A stretch of 64,000 bases of DNA from Mesomycoplasma dispar (GCF_000941075.1 NZ_CP007229.1:62001-126000), one strand, 5' to 3'; counted from the stretch's first letter, positions 1 through 12,465 are shown. Notes: generated by a model not told the origin, from the sequence alone. Translations and numbers: made by a program.

Positions 1-467
1 ATGGTAGTGAAAATCAGACCGCATTTTCAATAATAAAAAAATGCGGATTTGAAACTTCGAAAATTAAAAAGATCGATAAATTCAATCTTTTAATCGAGAA
101 TGATAAGCTAAATTTTAAAGAAATTTTACAGAAAATTTCTTTAAAAACCGGTTTGACAACTTTTCGAAGTAATTTTCAAGAAAATTTTTTGCCAAAAAAA
201 ATAGCAATACTTCCAGGGTCAGGAGGAATTTTAGCTTGTCTTTTAGCAAAAAAACAAAAAGCAAATCTTGTTATCACTTCAGACCTTAAATGATCCGACC
301 AAATTACTTTATCCCATCATAAAATTAAAGTTTTAGAAATCCCTCATCTTATTGAGCAAGTTTTTGTTTTCGAAATCGAAGAGATTTTGAAAACAAAATT
401 CACTGATATCGAAACTTTTAAATTCCAGTTGCCAGAAATTTTAAAAGAGGTTAAATTATCATGATAA
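1..467 (+). CDS. Nif3-like dinuclear metal-centre protein, C-terminal part (5' end outside window)
   Basis: The reading frame is open from the window edge (frame 3) to TAA at 465-467, about 154 residues, with one TGA read as Trp. The visible part holds a Gly-rich turn (LPGSGG) followed by an ITSD-LKW segment and then SHHK. This matches the second half of the NIF3/YqfO family, in which a Gly-Ser-Gly turn, an ITGD-like strand and a histidine after it supply metal-binding residues. NIF3 proteins form hexameric rings with a two-metal site; their substrate is not firmly known. The last codons overlap the start of nfo by 7 bases, so the two are probably co-translated. The match rests on pattern recognition of a partial, divergent protein; the usual GHY-x-x-E motif near the C-terminus is not clearly kept. 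Confidence 0.65.
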
Positions 468-1291
468 AAATTGGTTCACATGTTCCTTTTAAAAAACCTA
501 ATTATCTTTTTGGAGCAATTCAAGAATCACTAAAAAATAACGCAAATACAGCGATGATTTTTCTAGGACCGCCACAGTCAACTTTGCGAACCAAACCAGA
601 AAATTACAAATTCGAAGAATATAAGCGTCAATTTTCCACAAAAATTTCACCTGAAGATATTATTGTTCATGCTCCTTATATTATAAATCCTGCAAACCCG
701 CTAAAAGCTTCATTTTCTAATGACTTTTTAATAAAAGAAATTGAAAAAATGAACTACATCGGTGCAAAATTTTTAGTTTTACACCCTGGTTTTTTCACGA
801 CTTTTTCTCCGAATGAAGCAAAAAATCAACTAATTTTATCGCTGAAAACAATTTTGGAAAAAACCAAAAATGTTACTTTATTACTCGAGACAATGTCTGG
901 AAAAGGTACGGAAATGTGCGCTAATTTCGACGAAATTGTCGAAATAATCGAGGCTGTAAACTCTCCAAGAGTCGGCGTTTGCATCGACACTTGTCATGTT
1001 TGAGATGCTGGTTATAATCTTAAAAAATACAGTGAATTCCGTGATAAATTAACAAAATCTAGAATTATTAATTACCTAAAAGTGATCCATTTAAATGATT
1101 CATTAAGCCCTTTGGGTTCACGAAAAGATCGCCATGCAAACATTGGCAAAGGTTTTATTGGTCTTGAAACTCTTAAAAAAATTGTTCATGATCCGCTTTT
1201 TGATAATATTCCGATGATTCTTGAGACTCCTTATGTCGACGGAAAGCCGATTTATGACGAAGAAATAGCACTTTTACTTGAAAAAGTCTAA
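461..1291 (+). CDS. nfo: endonuclease IV (AP endonuclease)
   Basis: 276 residues, the usual size for endonuclease IV, which nicks DNA 5' of abasic sites in base excision repair using a three-zinc centre in a TIM barrel. Family motifs appear in order: HPGFF, ETMSGKG (zinc ligand Glu), [14 protein letters not shown] (Asp and His ligands; the Trp is TGA), [13 protein letters not shown] and a final ILETP. All metal-binding motifs are present, so it should be active. ATG at 461 overlaps the end of the Nif3-like gene, and tyrS follows after 21 bases, so the three probably form one transcript. In small mycoplasma genomes this is usually the main AP endonuclease. Confidence 0.95.
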
Positions 1292-1312
1292 ATAATTTTT
1301 GGAGTTTTCCTT

Positions 1313-2557
1313 ATGTCCACTCAAAAAAACACTGAATTTCTTGAAGAATTGAAAAAAAGAAACATTTTAAAAGACATTAGCAATGCTGAAAAATTTTTTA
1401 ACCTAAAACCAAATCAAGGAATTTACATCGGATTTGATCCAACAGCCAGTTCTTTGCATTTAGGAAATTATATTTCAATCAATTTGCTACAAAGATTGCA
1501 AAAAATAGGAATCAAAGTTCTTGCGGTTGTCGGTGGCGCCACTGGAATGATTGGCGATCCATCTTTTAACCCAAAAGAAAGAAAATTACTTGACTTTGAA
1601 ACGCTTAACAAAAATAAAAATAAAATAAAAAAGCAACTCGAGTCTTTTAATTTACCAGTTTTTGACAATTTTGAAATTTATAAGGATATGAACATTTTAG
1701 ATTTTTTGCGCGATGTCGGGAAAAACATTAATATAGCTTATCTTTTAGCAAAAGATTCAGTTTCATCGCGCATCGAAGTTGGACTTTCATTTACAGAATT
1801 CTCCTACCAACTAATTCAAGGTTGAGACTTTAAATATTTAGCCGAAAATTACGGAATAATTGGTCAAGCTGGTGGTTCGGATCAATGAGGAAATATGGTC
1901 ACTGGTCTTGATTTTATTAAAAAATCAAACTTTGAACAGAAAGATGATGTTTTTGTTTTTACAACAAATTTATTAACTGATGAAAACGGGCAAAAATTTG
2001 GTAAAAGTCTAGGCGAACCAATTTGGCTTGATAAAAAAATGTATTCACCTTTTAGTTTATACCAGTTTTTGCTGAATCAAAGCGATGAGCAAGCTGAAAA
2101 AATCTTGCTCTGACTGTCTTTTTTGGACTTAAATACTATTTACAATTTAATTTCTGAACACAAAAAAAATAAAAAAGACCGTATTTTACAGAAGAATTTG
2201 GCTGATGAAATTGTTTTTAATATTCACGGCGAGGATGGTTTGAACGTTGCTAAAAAAATAACAGAAATTTTATTTCAAAAGTTAGACTATTCAAAAATAA
2301 CATTTGATGATAAATTAGAATTAAAAAAAATCTTACCGTATTTTACAGCATCTTTTTTTGAAACTGATCAATTAATCAGCTCGGGAATTTTTAGTTCAAA
2401 ACGTGAATTAAATGAATTTATTTCCCATAAAGCTCTTGAAATTAACGGTAAAAAAATTTTAGATCCGAAAGAAATATCTATTGAACTCAAAGATGAAAAT
2501 AATCTATTTTTAATAAAAAAAGGGAAAAAACATTTTTTTATAATTGAAATTATTTAG
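1313..2557 (+). CDS. tyrS: tyrosyl-tRNA synthetase
   Basis: 414 residues, class I aminoacyl-tRNA synthetase that charges tRNA-Tyr. The N-terminal Rossmann domain has GFDPTASSLHLGN (the HIGH-type signature, here HLGN) and GGATGMIGDPS. The KMSKS-type loop is KFGKS. The C-terminal 65 residues (SSKRELNEFISHKALEING) are an S4 RNA-binding domain. Several TGA codons read as Trp, for instance in QGWDF and GGSDQWGN, both strongly conserved Trp positions in TyrS, which proves code 4 here. An upstream GGAG (1302-1305) is a good ribosome site. It lies 21 bases after nfo in the same direction. Confidence 0.97.
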
Positions 2558-2577
2558 CGTGCTTTCTAAAAAACAAT

Positions 2578-2583
2578 TATAAT
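2578..2583 (+). promoter_or_regulatory. -10 box of the helicase gene
   Basis: A perfect TATAAT lies in the 61-base gap between tyrS and the large helicase gene, 35 bases before its ATG; AAGGAA at 2610-2615 is the ribosome site. No clear -35 box is seen, which is common in mycoplasmas. Confidence 0.5.
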
Positions 2584-2618
2584 ATTTATTAATAAATTTA
2601 AATTTTTTTAAGGAAATT

Positions 2619-5600
2619 ATGGAAGTTGACCGTGTTTATGAGAATCTTAAAAGTTGACAAAGTAAATTATTAGATGTTTCGAAACAAAATCGTTTAATTA
2701 ACTTTAATTTATTCAAACCAACTAAAACAACACCGCTAAAACTAGGGATTCTTCTACCTGATTTTAACAAATTTCTTGATAGTATTATCGAAAGTCGAAC
2801 AACTTTATTTTTTCGTGTTCCTGATGAATCGAAGAAAAAATCTAAAAAAAACACCGATAAAAGTAAGGATTTTACACCTTTAACGCTCGAAAAAATACAG
2901 GCAGAAATAAAAAATTCAAAAATTAATCCAAAAATAATTTTTTCTGATTTATCTTTGGAGCAAGAATATTTAGTCGTTAAAAATTTATACCAAAAATCTA
3001 AAAATTATAAGGAAGAAAAATCCATAAACATCCTTTATTTAGGGATAGGTTTTCTCAAATGATTCGAAAAAGGTGAAGAAAATACGCCTATTTATAGTCC
3101 GATTTTTTTATTTCCAGTGCAAATAAATCGCACAATTTTCCAAGGTCGTGAAACAATTTCTTTAGAATTTTTAGATAACGCCTTTTTGAGCACAAATTTA
3201 ACCCTTCTAAAAAAACTGCAAATGTTAGAATTAGATACCAAACTTTCTAAATTTAACATTGATAATTCGTTGTCAATTAAAGAAAATTACAATAATTTTA
3301 AAAAATTATTTAACGAAGGTAATAAACTATCAAATTGAGAAATGATCGACACAATTCAGTTAAGTATTTTTGACTATAGTAAAATCGAAATTTACACTGA
3401 TTTGGTCGAAAATGAAAAAAAAATATTAAAAAATAGCTTTTACAACGAAATTAACGGTCAAATTGATGGCATAAAAAACAATACAAACACTTTTAATGAA
3501 GTTGAAAAGAAAAAAACTGTCGATGAATTCAATAATATTAATCCAAGAGACTATTTTCACATTTTAGAGGCAGATTCAACGCAAGAAGCGGCCATTCAAG
3601 CCGCAGTTAGAGGAGAAAATTTCATTCTTGATGGGCCTCCTGGAACTGGAAAATCACAAACAATCACCAACATAATTAATGAATTTTTAGCTAGAAATAA
3701 GACTGTTTTGTTTGTCGCAGAGAAATTAGCGGCACTTAAGGTTGTTTACTCCAACCTAAAAAGAATCGGGTTAGCCGATTCGGTTATCGCAATTCATAAC
3801 GAAAATATCAACAGAAAAGAAATAATTAACGATCTTTTAAACACTTTAGAAAAAGGAGATAATTCGATTTTAATAAACAGGGCTGAAAGCAATTTAATTG
3901 AAAATACTTATTTAGAATTTCAAACAAAATTGAACAATTACGGGGAAAAACTAACATTAGTTCGCACTCAATTGTCAAAAAGTCTTTATCAATTAATTGC
4001 AGAATATGAAAATCTTGCAAATTTTCCCAGTTTTGATTTTCCGCTTCCTGAAGAAACAATAAAAAAAATTGATTATGTAAACCTTCAAAAAATTGAATGA
4101 TCGCTTAATAATTTATTTCAAAAAATTAAGAATATTAACTTTAATTTAAAAAAACATCCTTGATATGGTTTTAAAGATGCGACTGTTGATGAGTTTAAAA
4201 AGGAAAAATTCAAGTCTTGAATTTTAGAATTAATCAACTTAAGTGGAATTATTTTTGAAAATATTAAAGAATTTAAGTTCTTTTTAATGCATTCTGACCA
4301 ACATTTAGATAACATTCATAATTTATATGATTTTTTAAAGTCGCTTAATAATTTGAATAATATTGATTTGGTTAAGTTGCAAGAGGTAGAAAATTTAACT
4401 TTTGAACTTGAAAAATATACACAAATTCAACAGATTAAATCGGATATAAAAAAATTAGAAACTACTCTCAAAGTTCATTTTAAAGTTATTCCATTAAATG
4501 TTCCAATTTTTGAATTTAAAGAAATTATCGAAGCTCATCAAAAAAACAAGGTTAAATTTTTAGATTTTAAGTACAAAAAAATTAAAAAAACACTATCAAA
4601 TTATCTTAAAGAAAATGTGCAAATTGAGACTTTTCTTGAGACTTTTCCTTCAATCCACTTATTAATTCAGAAAAAAGTTGCACTTACCAAGCTAATCCCG
4701 ACACTTAAATTTAAATTAGTTGATAATTCTGATCAGTCAATCCAAAACAATTTTGAACAACTAAAATTTTATGAAAAATTAAAATTTTTGAATAATTCAA
4801 CAAAAATTAAGGTTCAGGAAAAAGAATTTGTCGATTTTTTTCTTGATTCAAAGTATACAAGAGAACTTTTGAACAAAAAAATATTCTCGCCAGTTGAAAA
4901 ATTTATGCAAATTTGACAACAATTTAGTTCTTATCTTGATTTTGAGCAGTTTGATTTTACCTTTCTTGAAAAGAAAAAAATCGAAGAAAATTTACAACTT
5001 AAACTTAATAAAATTGACCAAATTTATGACATTTCCCGAATTAATAACGATATTTACGCACTAATTAATTTAGGTGTTTATGATTTTGTAAAAAAAGCAA
5101 TTGATGATAATTTACAGCAAAATTTTTATAAAATTTTTGCGAAAAAATTTTATAAACTACTAATTGATCAAACAATTCACTCTGAATTTGATAATTTTGA
5201 TTGGCAAACTTTAAACTTAAATCAAAGCAAGTTTGAAGAAGCACAAAAAAATTTAGATTTGCTAACTCGTAAAAAAGTTGATTCAATTTTGCTTGAAAAA
5301 ATTCCACAAATCGATTCTTTTTCGGATAAAAATTCTGAAATCAGAATTTTAAAACAAGAAGCAAACAAATCTCGCCGTTTGATGCCGTTTCACGAACTTT
5401 TTGTCAGAATTCCCAATTTGTTAAAAAAATTAAAACCTTGTCTAATGATGTCGCCACTTTCTGTAAGTTCATATTTTAAAAATAGCGATATTGAATTTGA
5501 TCTTGTAATTTTCGATGAAGCCTCGCAATTAAAACCTGAAAGCGCAATTGGAGCAATTGTTCGTGGGAAACAATATATAATCGCGGGTGACAAAGAGCAA

Positions 5601-7397
5601 ATGCCGCCAACAAGTTTTTTCGATACTTTATCTGAAGACAGTGATGAAAGTGAAAATCTTGCTGAATTTAACGTTTCAGATTATCTTTCGATTCTTGATG
5701 TTAGCCAAACGTTTTTAAAATCATATAGACTCAAGTGACATTATCGCTCTAAATTTGAGGAGTTAATTCAACCTTCGAACATTGAAATTTACAACAACGA
5801 TTTAGTAACTTTTCCAACTAACAAAAAACCACAGGAATTTCAAGGAATTAAGTTCGTCAAAGTGGAAAAAGCGGTTTATAAAGACCGTAAAAACGAAAAA
5901 GAAGCTGAAAAAGTAGTGGAAATAGTAGCAGAAATTCTTAAAAAACACGGGAATCAATTCACAATCGGAATTGTTACTACAAATTTAGAACAGGAAAAAC
6001 TAGTTAGTTCAAAGATCGAAAAATTTAAAGCAAAAAGTCCACATTATTCTGAATTTTTATCAGATGAAACGAGAGGTGAACTTTTTGTTAAAAATATCGA
6101 ATCTGTTCAAGGAGATGAACGTGATATAATTATTTTTTCGTTAAATTTCGGCCCTAACGAAGAAGGCAAATTTTCAATTAATTTTGGAACAATCAACCAA
6201 AAAAACGGCTATCGTCGACTAAATGTGGCGTTTACACGTGCTAAATATTCAACAGTTATTGTCTCTTCAATTGATCCAGAGCAAATTGATTTGACAAAAA
6301 CTAAATCACGAGGTGTTAATTTCCTTAAAAAATATTTAGAAATTGCAAAATATGGTTCACAATCAGTAACAAAAACGCAAAATATTTCAGCCACAGAGGT
6401 TACTTTTGAGAATAATATTTACGATGAACTCATAAAATTAGGTTATAAAGTTGTAAAAAATGTCGGTTGTTCAAATTATAAAATCGATTTAGCCGTTGTT
6501 GACCCTAAAAACGAAAATGAATTTCTTCTTGGAATTGAATGTGATGGTTCTATTTTTTCAAAATTAAAAAACGCCCGTGATCGTGATATTTTACGAAAAA
6601 ATGTCCTTAAAGCACGTGGCTGAAAAATTTTCAGAATTTGATCAATTGATTGATTCCAAAATCCAAAACAACAAATTAGAAAAATAAAAGAGCAAATTAA
6701 ACTTGCCCTAACTGAAAAAGAAAAATTAAAAGAAAAAACAAAACAAAAGGAAAAAGAAAGTCCAAAAAATTTACCTAAAGAATTGCAGACCGAAAATCCT
6801 AAAAAATCAAGCAAAAAAAACGCCGAAAGTTTAACTTTAGTAACCGAAAAACCGAAAACTGACTTTAAATCAGTATTTCAGTCACGTTTTGAATTAAGTT
6901 TCCAAAATTTAATGAGTTTGTATAACGAAATTAACGATAAGTCTGATTTTCTCCTTCAAATTCTTAAGAAAGTGAAAATTTTACACAAAAATGAGTTTCA
7001 AAAAATCATTGCTTGACTTGATGGAAAAACAAAAATTACCATTTTAACTAGACAAGAAGCCGGCAAAATTGCAAACGAACTAATAAAAAATAATATAATT
7101 TTTGAATCACAATGACATTATTTACTAAAAAACACATCTTCATACAATTTTTTTCTTCAACCAAAAAGACCAATCAAAGAGATTCACTACTTTGAAATAA
7201 AAGACTTAATTATTAAAATAATTAAACAAACAAAATCAATCACAAAGGAAGATTTATACGACTTAATTCTGGAAATTACAGATTTTTCTAATTTCCAAAG
7301 CAAAACAATTGATTATCTTAATCGTTGTGTCGAAAAATTGGTTAGTGAAAAAATAATTTTTGTCGATAAATACGGTGCTTTAATTTTAAAAAATTAA
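2619..7397 (+). CDS. DUF4011-type superfamily I helicase with C-terminal PD-(D/E)XK-like nuclease domain
   Basis: 1,592 residues. Walker A GPPGTGKS lies at about 339-346 and Walker B IFDEAS at about 964-969, followed by IIAGDKEQMPP (motif III). Helicase motifs V and VI follow: SVQGDERDIIIFS and RRLNVAFTRAK. Residues 1265-1350 (KIDLAVV, D1290; LGIECDG, E1307) look like the MTES_1575/Vsr-like endonuclease fold, and the rest resembles a DUF3320 tail. This domain order (DUF4011, AAA, nuclease, DUF3320) is known in large bacterial helicases, some of them in defence islands; the cellular role is not established. The 600 residues between Walker A and B are a Lys/Glu/Leu-rich insertion, probably coiled coil. 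Roughly ten TGA Trp codons are present and no frameshift was seen. It has its own promoter and is monocistronic. Confidence 0.85.
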
Positions 7398-7494
7398 CAG
7401 TATTTTTTTCATTTTTTTCCTAAAAAACAAAAAAAAGACCAGTTTTACTTAATTTATATAGAATTAATATAGAACATAAAACACCGTTTTGTAG

Positions 7495-7500
7495 TATAAT
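7495..7500 (+). promoter_or_regulatory. -10 box of the SGNH-like protein gene
   Basis: TATAAT 27 bases before the ATG at 7528, in the 130-base gap after the helicase gene. A possible ribosome site (AGAAGAG) lies directly before the start codon. Confidence 0.5.
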
Positions 7501-7527
7501 TTAGGCAATTGGCGAGGTTTAGAAGAG

Positions 7528-10407
7528 ATGAATAAAGCTTTAAAAATTTTTTTGCAAACTAGCACTCCTATTGTTGTTTTATCAGGAATAGCAACAATGG
7601 GCGTTTTTCTTCAACCTAGAAAAGACGCTAATATTGCTACTGATTTTTCAAAAAAAGTCAAAAAACCATTGTTAAAAGAAATTAATTATTTGGCATTAGG
7701 TGACTTTTTGAGCACGGGTTTTGATTGAAACAACAACCTAGATGGCCGTGGAAATATGGTTGATGGTTCGATTAGTGGGATTTCTTTTCCCGCTTTTTTC
7801 GCTAATTTCGCCCAAAGTATTCAGCCAGATTCCGTAAAATCATTTAAAAATTTGGCATTAAATGACTCGAGCACTCGTGATTGAATTTATCTTTTGGATC
7901 CAAAAAATAATTACATTAGTAAAGAAAATTTATCAAATTTTAAGTCGCAAGTTTACAATAAATCTAATTTTGCTGAAACAATTAGATCCGTTTTTGGCAC
8001 TTTTGATGGCGAATTTCCCAAATTAATAGACGAAATTAAAAAAGCAAATTTAATAAGTCTTTCTGTTGGTTTCAAAGATTTTCTTGATAATTTTAATAGT
8101 AAATTTTTTGATAGTCTTAATTCCGTTAATTTTGAGGAAAACAAAAAACAAGCAAATTTTAAAGCTAAAGTTAATAGTGTTTTTGCAAAAATCACTAAAA
8201 ATTTAAGAAAACTGATAGTTGATATCAAGAAAATCAACCCTAAAGCTTACATAAATTTAATTGGTTATCATCCAGATCAGCCTAAAATTCGAAAATTTTT
8301 AGATGATTTAGCGAAAAATTACTTGTTAGATCTTAACGATCAAACTCTTTCGATCGAAAGGTTAAACAAGGAAATTGAAAAAGTCGCTGAATCAACAGAT
8401 GTTAATTTTGTAAATCCTTTTGCTCATAAAAAATGACACGAAAACCGTGATCTTTTTTTTGACGCACAAATGAATTTTAGACCTCAAATAAAAGGAAACA
8501 AACAAATTGCTCAAAATTTAATTTTATCTCTAACTCTTGAGCCAAATACTTCTAAAAGTTCTAAAAAAACAGAACAAAACCAAATTATAAAAACCGATTT
8601 TTCTGTTGATCCAAGTGAATTTCAACAAATTTATCTAGGTTCTAATAGTCAAATTTTAGAAAAATTAACTTTAAATGGTTCGTTAGCGAATTTTATTAAC
8701 GCTAATTCAAATTTTGAGGAAAAAAGTATAAGACAATTACACACTAAACCAGAAGATGAAAAAAATAGTTCATATTCTGGTAGTGTTTTGGAAAAAATTA
8801 CAGGGTTTTTGGGTTCGCAAGAAAATCAGTTTGTTAGAATAATCAAGCAATTAATTGAAACTTTTGGAGATAAAAATAATCCTAATTTTACAGCATTTAA
8901 TAATATTGTTGAAACTATCTTTAAAAGCAAGTTTTTTTCCAATGTAATCCAATTCGCTCAAGAATACATAGTTAATTCACTTGATCCTAGCGAAAATAAA
9001 GAAAAAGTTGGTGTAAATAATCAAGAGAAAAACCCAAAAAACAGCGAAAAACCTGCTGATTTATTAACTTTTTTAAAGGAAAAAGCACTGAATGAAAAAG
9101 CAATCGTTGAACTTTTAAGGGAAATTACTTCCAGTCCTTATGTTCAAAAACATCAATCAGAAGCGATTAATTTATTTTATAGTTTGCTTTTTCGTCAGTC
9201 AACAATTTCCGAATTAATTGTTGGTTCTTTTTCAGATAATTCTAATTATCAAAACATTGTATCGCAAGTTTTAAGTTTTCAATCAGTAGAAAAATTTGTA
9301 ACTTTCATAATAACAGAATTAATTCAAAATAATAGTGATTATTCAACCGTTGAATCGTTTAGAGATTTTTTGCGTTTATTTTTACAAAATTCGAATAATT
9401 ATCATAAATCAATCACTTTTATTAAGAATTTTGTTATCGAAGCACTTAAAAAACCAGTTTTCCTAAATTCTGTTTTTGAATTAGTTTCTGAAACACTCGG
9501 TTTTAAAATTGAAAAAGAAGACCAAAAATCTTTAATTACCTTAATTGTAAGTGTTAGCGATATTTTGACTAAAACAAAAACTTTCAAAAATTTAGTTGAC
9601 TTAGTTGCTAGCGAAATTGTTCTTAATTTAAAAGTTCAAACCGCCAAAAAAGACGGTGATTGGTCGTTTTTCGGAAAAATTTTAACAAATTTATCAACAA
9701 AAGTGCAGAAATTCTTTAAAGAAAAACATAATATTTATAATTTGTTCCAAGATGTTTTAGCTTTTGATCCTTCTGTTAAACAGTTAGAGTCCGTTAAATC
9801 ATTAGTAAATAAATTTTTACCTTTTATTGCAAAAATTCAACTTAATACTTTTGTTGATGAAAAAGACCCAAACTACAGCGACTTAAATTTAATTTTTAAC
9901 TCCTTTATTCAATTTGCTTCAAAAGATAATTTCAATTGATTTAATAAAATAATTAGCGGATTTCTTGATGACTTTTTTATTATAAATAATTATAAATATC
10001 GTAATAGTTTAGATTTTAATGGGATAATTTTTAATTTTATAAATAATAATTCTGAATTATTGAATCATGCTTTAACTGAATTTATCGAACACAAAAAAAG
10101 TGATTCAAAAGTTTTAGACGCTATCATTTCAATTTTTTCAAAAGTTGTTAAATTAAATACTGATAGTTTGCAGAATAATGTATCAAATTCTGGTTCAGAC
10201 AAGGAAAAGAAAATTCTTGAACTTTCTAATGGTTTTTTTGCAAAAATTAAAGAACTAACTAACGATTATAATCAAAAAATTGATGAAATTAACAATAAAA
10301 TACAAAAAGCTGAAAATTCAAGTGATTCAGCTGCTTTACTTAAAAAACGCAATGAATTACGAAGTTTTTTAAGTCTCAAAAAACTTTTTAACATTAAAAG
10401 CGAATAA
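7528..10407 (+). CDS. SGNH/GDSL-hydrolase-like surface protein, apparently catalytically dead
   Basis: 959 residues. An N-terminal hydrophobic stretch (about 13-29) without a lipobox Cys suggests a signal anchor. Residues 54-335 follow the SGNH hydrolase layout: block I YLALGDFLSTGFDW, block III SLSVGFKD, and a C-terminal FRPQIKGNKQIA where the family has Asp-x-x-His-Pro. The nucleophile Ser is Phe60, the oxyanion Asn of G-x-N-D is Lys183, and the His position is Arg318. Three independent losses suggest a pseudo-enzyme kept for another role, such as adhesion. The remaining 600 residues are Leu/Phe/Ile-rich helices of unknown function. Related GDSL-type lipoproteins are known in the hyopneumoniae cluster (P65). 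In-frame TGA gives Trp at 67 and elsewhere; no frameshift was seen. Confidence 0.7.
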
Positions 10408-10478
10408 TTTATTCGCAACAAAAATCAAAAAGATGCTGTAAAATACGAGGTCTTTTAAAATCAAGAAATTTAGGTTAT

Positions 10479-12032
10479 CTATTTTTGATCAACAAATAAA
10501 CTTTTTATTTGCTTTTTCTTCATTTTTGATTTAACAAATAAGTCAACATTATCTTGGATTCGTGCAAAAAAGTTAAAAACATGTTGTTCAAGTTGGACTT
10601 TTGCGCCTTTTTTGTCTATAATTTGTTCAGTTTTATGGCGATCATTTTTTACCATTCCGAAAACAGGGATAGAAAAATGATTTTTTCTTAAAATTTTTAA
10701 AACAGAATTAACTTGCTGAATTCCGCCATCAACTAGAATTAAATCTGGCTTAATAAACTTTGAGTTTTTAATATATTTTTCAAAACCCTGACTCATATAA
10801 TTGGCATCGCCTTTTTTTGAACCACAATAATTGAAAAAACGGTTGTAATTTGGTTCATAATTTCCATCAATATAAAAAATAACTCCAGTTGTTGGGAAGT
10901 TTGTTTCTAAATTTGAATTGTCAATTGCCATAATTTTTTCTGCACTTTCAATTTTCAAATTTTCTTTAATTGAGCTCAAAATTTTCTCATTTTCAAACTT
11001 TTTTTGAAGCTCTTGACTAAAGTTGTGTTCAATAAAATCTAAATGATTTTTCTTTAAAGTTTCCAAAATCTGCTTATATTTTAGACTTGTTCCAATTTTG
11101 GTTTTGATTTTATTGTCTAAAAAACCAACGTTTTTAGGTCAAAAATCTGGAACAATTAATTCATCAGGATAAATATTGACTTTATAGTAATTATTTAAAA
11201 AATTAATTAAAACCTCAAGATAATTGAGAATAATTTCAACATTAAAATTTTTGTTAGAAAGAAAAACGCCGTTTCGGTAAAAAACAAAACTGATTATTAA
11301 GTTATTTTCGTTAATTTTACTGAAATAAATAAAATCAAGATTTTTTGAATTATTAAGGTCAATATTTTGTTGTTCAACCTTCGAATTTTTTAGGGCAATA
11401 ATCGCTTTGTGGTATTCGATTGCAAGTTCAAATTGAAGATTTTTTTTAGCATTTTCTAGCTTTTTTTCATAAAAAGCGACTGATTTTCGTTCTTGAAGTA
11501 TTTTTTTACATAAAAGGAACTTTTCACTTAAAATTTCCGGTTCTGATAGTTCGATTGGTTCACCTTTTTCATATAAAGCAATACTTTCAAGTAATTTTTT
11601 AAGTGCAAAAGCACTGTTTTTATTAAGAAAAGGACCGTAAAAAAAGGTGTTTTTTGTTTTTTCTCTACGAGAAATTTTATAAACTAACGAAATGTTCAAC
11701 TTTTTTTGCAACTCTAATTTTATATAAGGATAATTTTGGTCATCCTTAAGTTTAATATTGTAAACAGGCTGTGATTCGCCGATAATTTTTTTCTCTAAAA
11801 CTAGAGCTTCAATTTCGTTGCCGACAATATCGTACTTAATTTCCGTTGTTTTTTTAATTAAAAGTTCAGTTTTATACGAATTTGTTGAGCCATTTGCGTA
11901 TTGATTCATTCGTGAATTCAAATTTTTTGCTTTTCCAACATATAAAAGTGTGTTTTTTTCATCGTAAAAACGATAAACGCCGACTTGTTTTGGTGGAGAT
12001 ATTTTTTTGACCAATTCTTGAAATTTTTTCAT
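10479..12032 (-). CDS. uvrC: excinuclease ABC subunit C, short form
   Basis: 517 residues against about 570-610 in most UvrC proteins. The N-terminal GIY-YIG nuclease is intact (GVYRFYDEKN, LYVGKAKNLNSRM, NEIEALVLE), and a UVR-type UvrB-binding segment follows at about 195-215. The C-terminal RNase H-like nuclease keeps Asp371 (AIDNSN) and Asp435 (LILVDGG). The third block, normally D-E-x-H-R-F-A, reads QDNVDLF, so the catalytic His is Asp497. The protein stops 20 residues later and lacks the usual tandem helix-hairpin-helix domain. UvrC makes the 3' and 5' incisions in nucleotide excision repair; here the 5' incision may be impaired. It is convergent with the SGNH-like gene and divergent from the next small membrane protein. 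Confidence 0.93.
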
Positions 12033-12109
12033 AAGAAAGCGCTAAATTTATCAGATAGAATTATAAATAAATTCTTATATAATTAATAATAATTTTAACA
12101 AAAAATTGT

Positions 12110-12115
12110 TATAAT
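12110..12115 (+). promoter_or_regulatory. -10 box of the 102-residue membrane protein gene
   Basis: TATAAT in the 124-base divergent gap between uvrC and the 12157 gene. A second AT-rich TATATAAT (near 12077-12084) could serve as an alternative. Confidence 0.4.
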
Positions 12116-12156
12116 TAATTTTTAAGGTTAAATAAAAACTAGAGTGAGGGTTTGTC

Positions 12157-12465
12157 GTGGATTTTGAAGCTTATAAACGAACTTCGGTTCCTAAAATAAA
12201 GCAAATTAAAAAGGTTAATAAAATTTTTTTAGTAGTAGGAATCATTTTTTTTCTTTTTTTCATTGCTTTACTCACTTTTTATTTAGTTATGCAAAATGGC
12301 ACCGGTTTTTCAAACGATTTTATTGACTCAACTTGATTGTCAATTAGTTTGTTATGCCTTGTAATTAGCGTTGCTTTTTTTGTTTCTTTTGGAATTGGAA
12401 TTTATAAAATTAGGGCAATGAAAAAGGTTGAGCAAAATATTGAAACTCAACTTGAAGAACTATAA
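12157..12465 (+). CDS. small two-helix membrane protein, function unknown
   Basis: 102 residues from a GTG start preceded by GTGAGGG; no ATG is available in frame upstream. Two hydrophobic segments (about 23-46 and 62-83) are joined by a short polar loop with an in-frame TGA Trp. The N-terminus is basic (KIKQIKK) and the C-terminus is a short charged helix (MKKVEQNIETQLEEL). It has no homologue I can name. It lies between divergent uvrC and the dnaK control region. Similar small membrane genes are frequent in this group. Confidence 0.6.
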
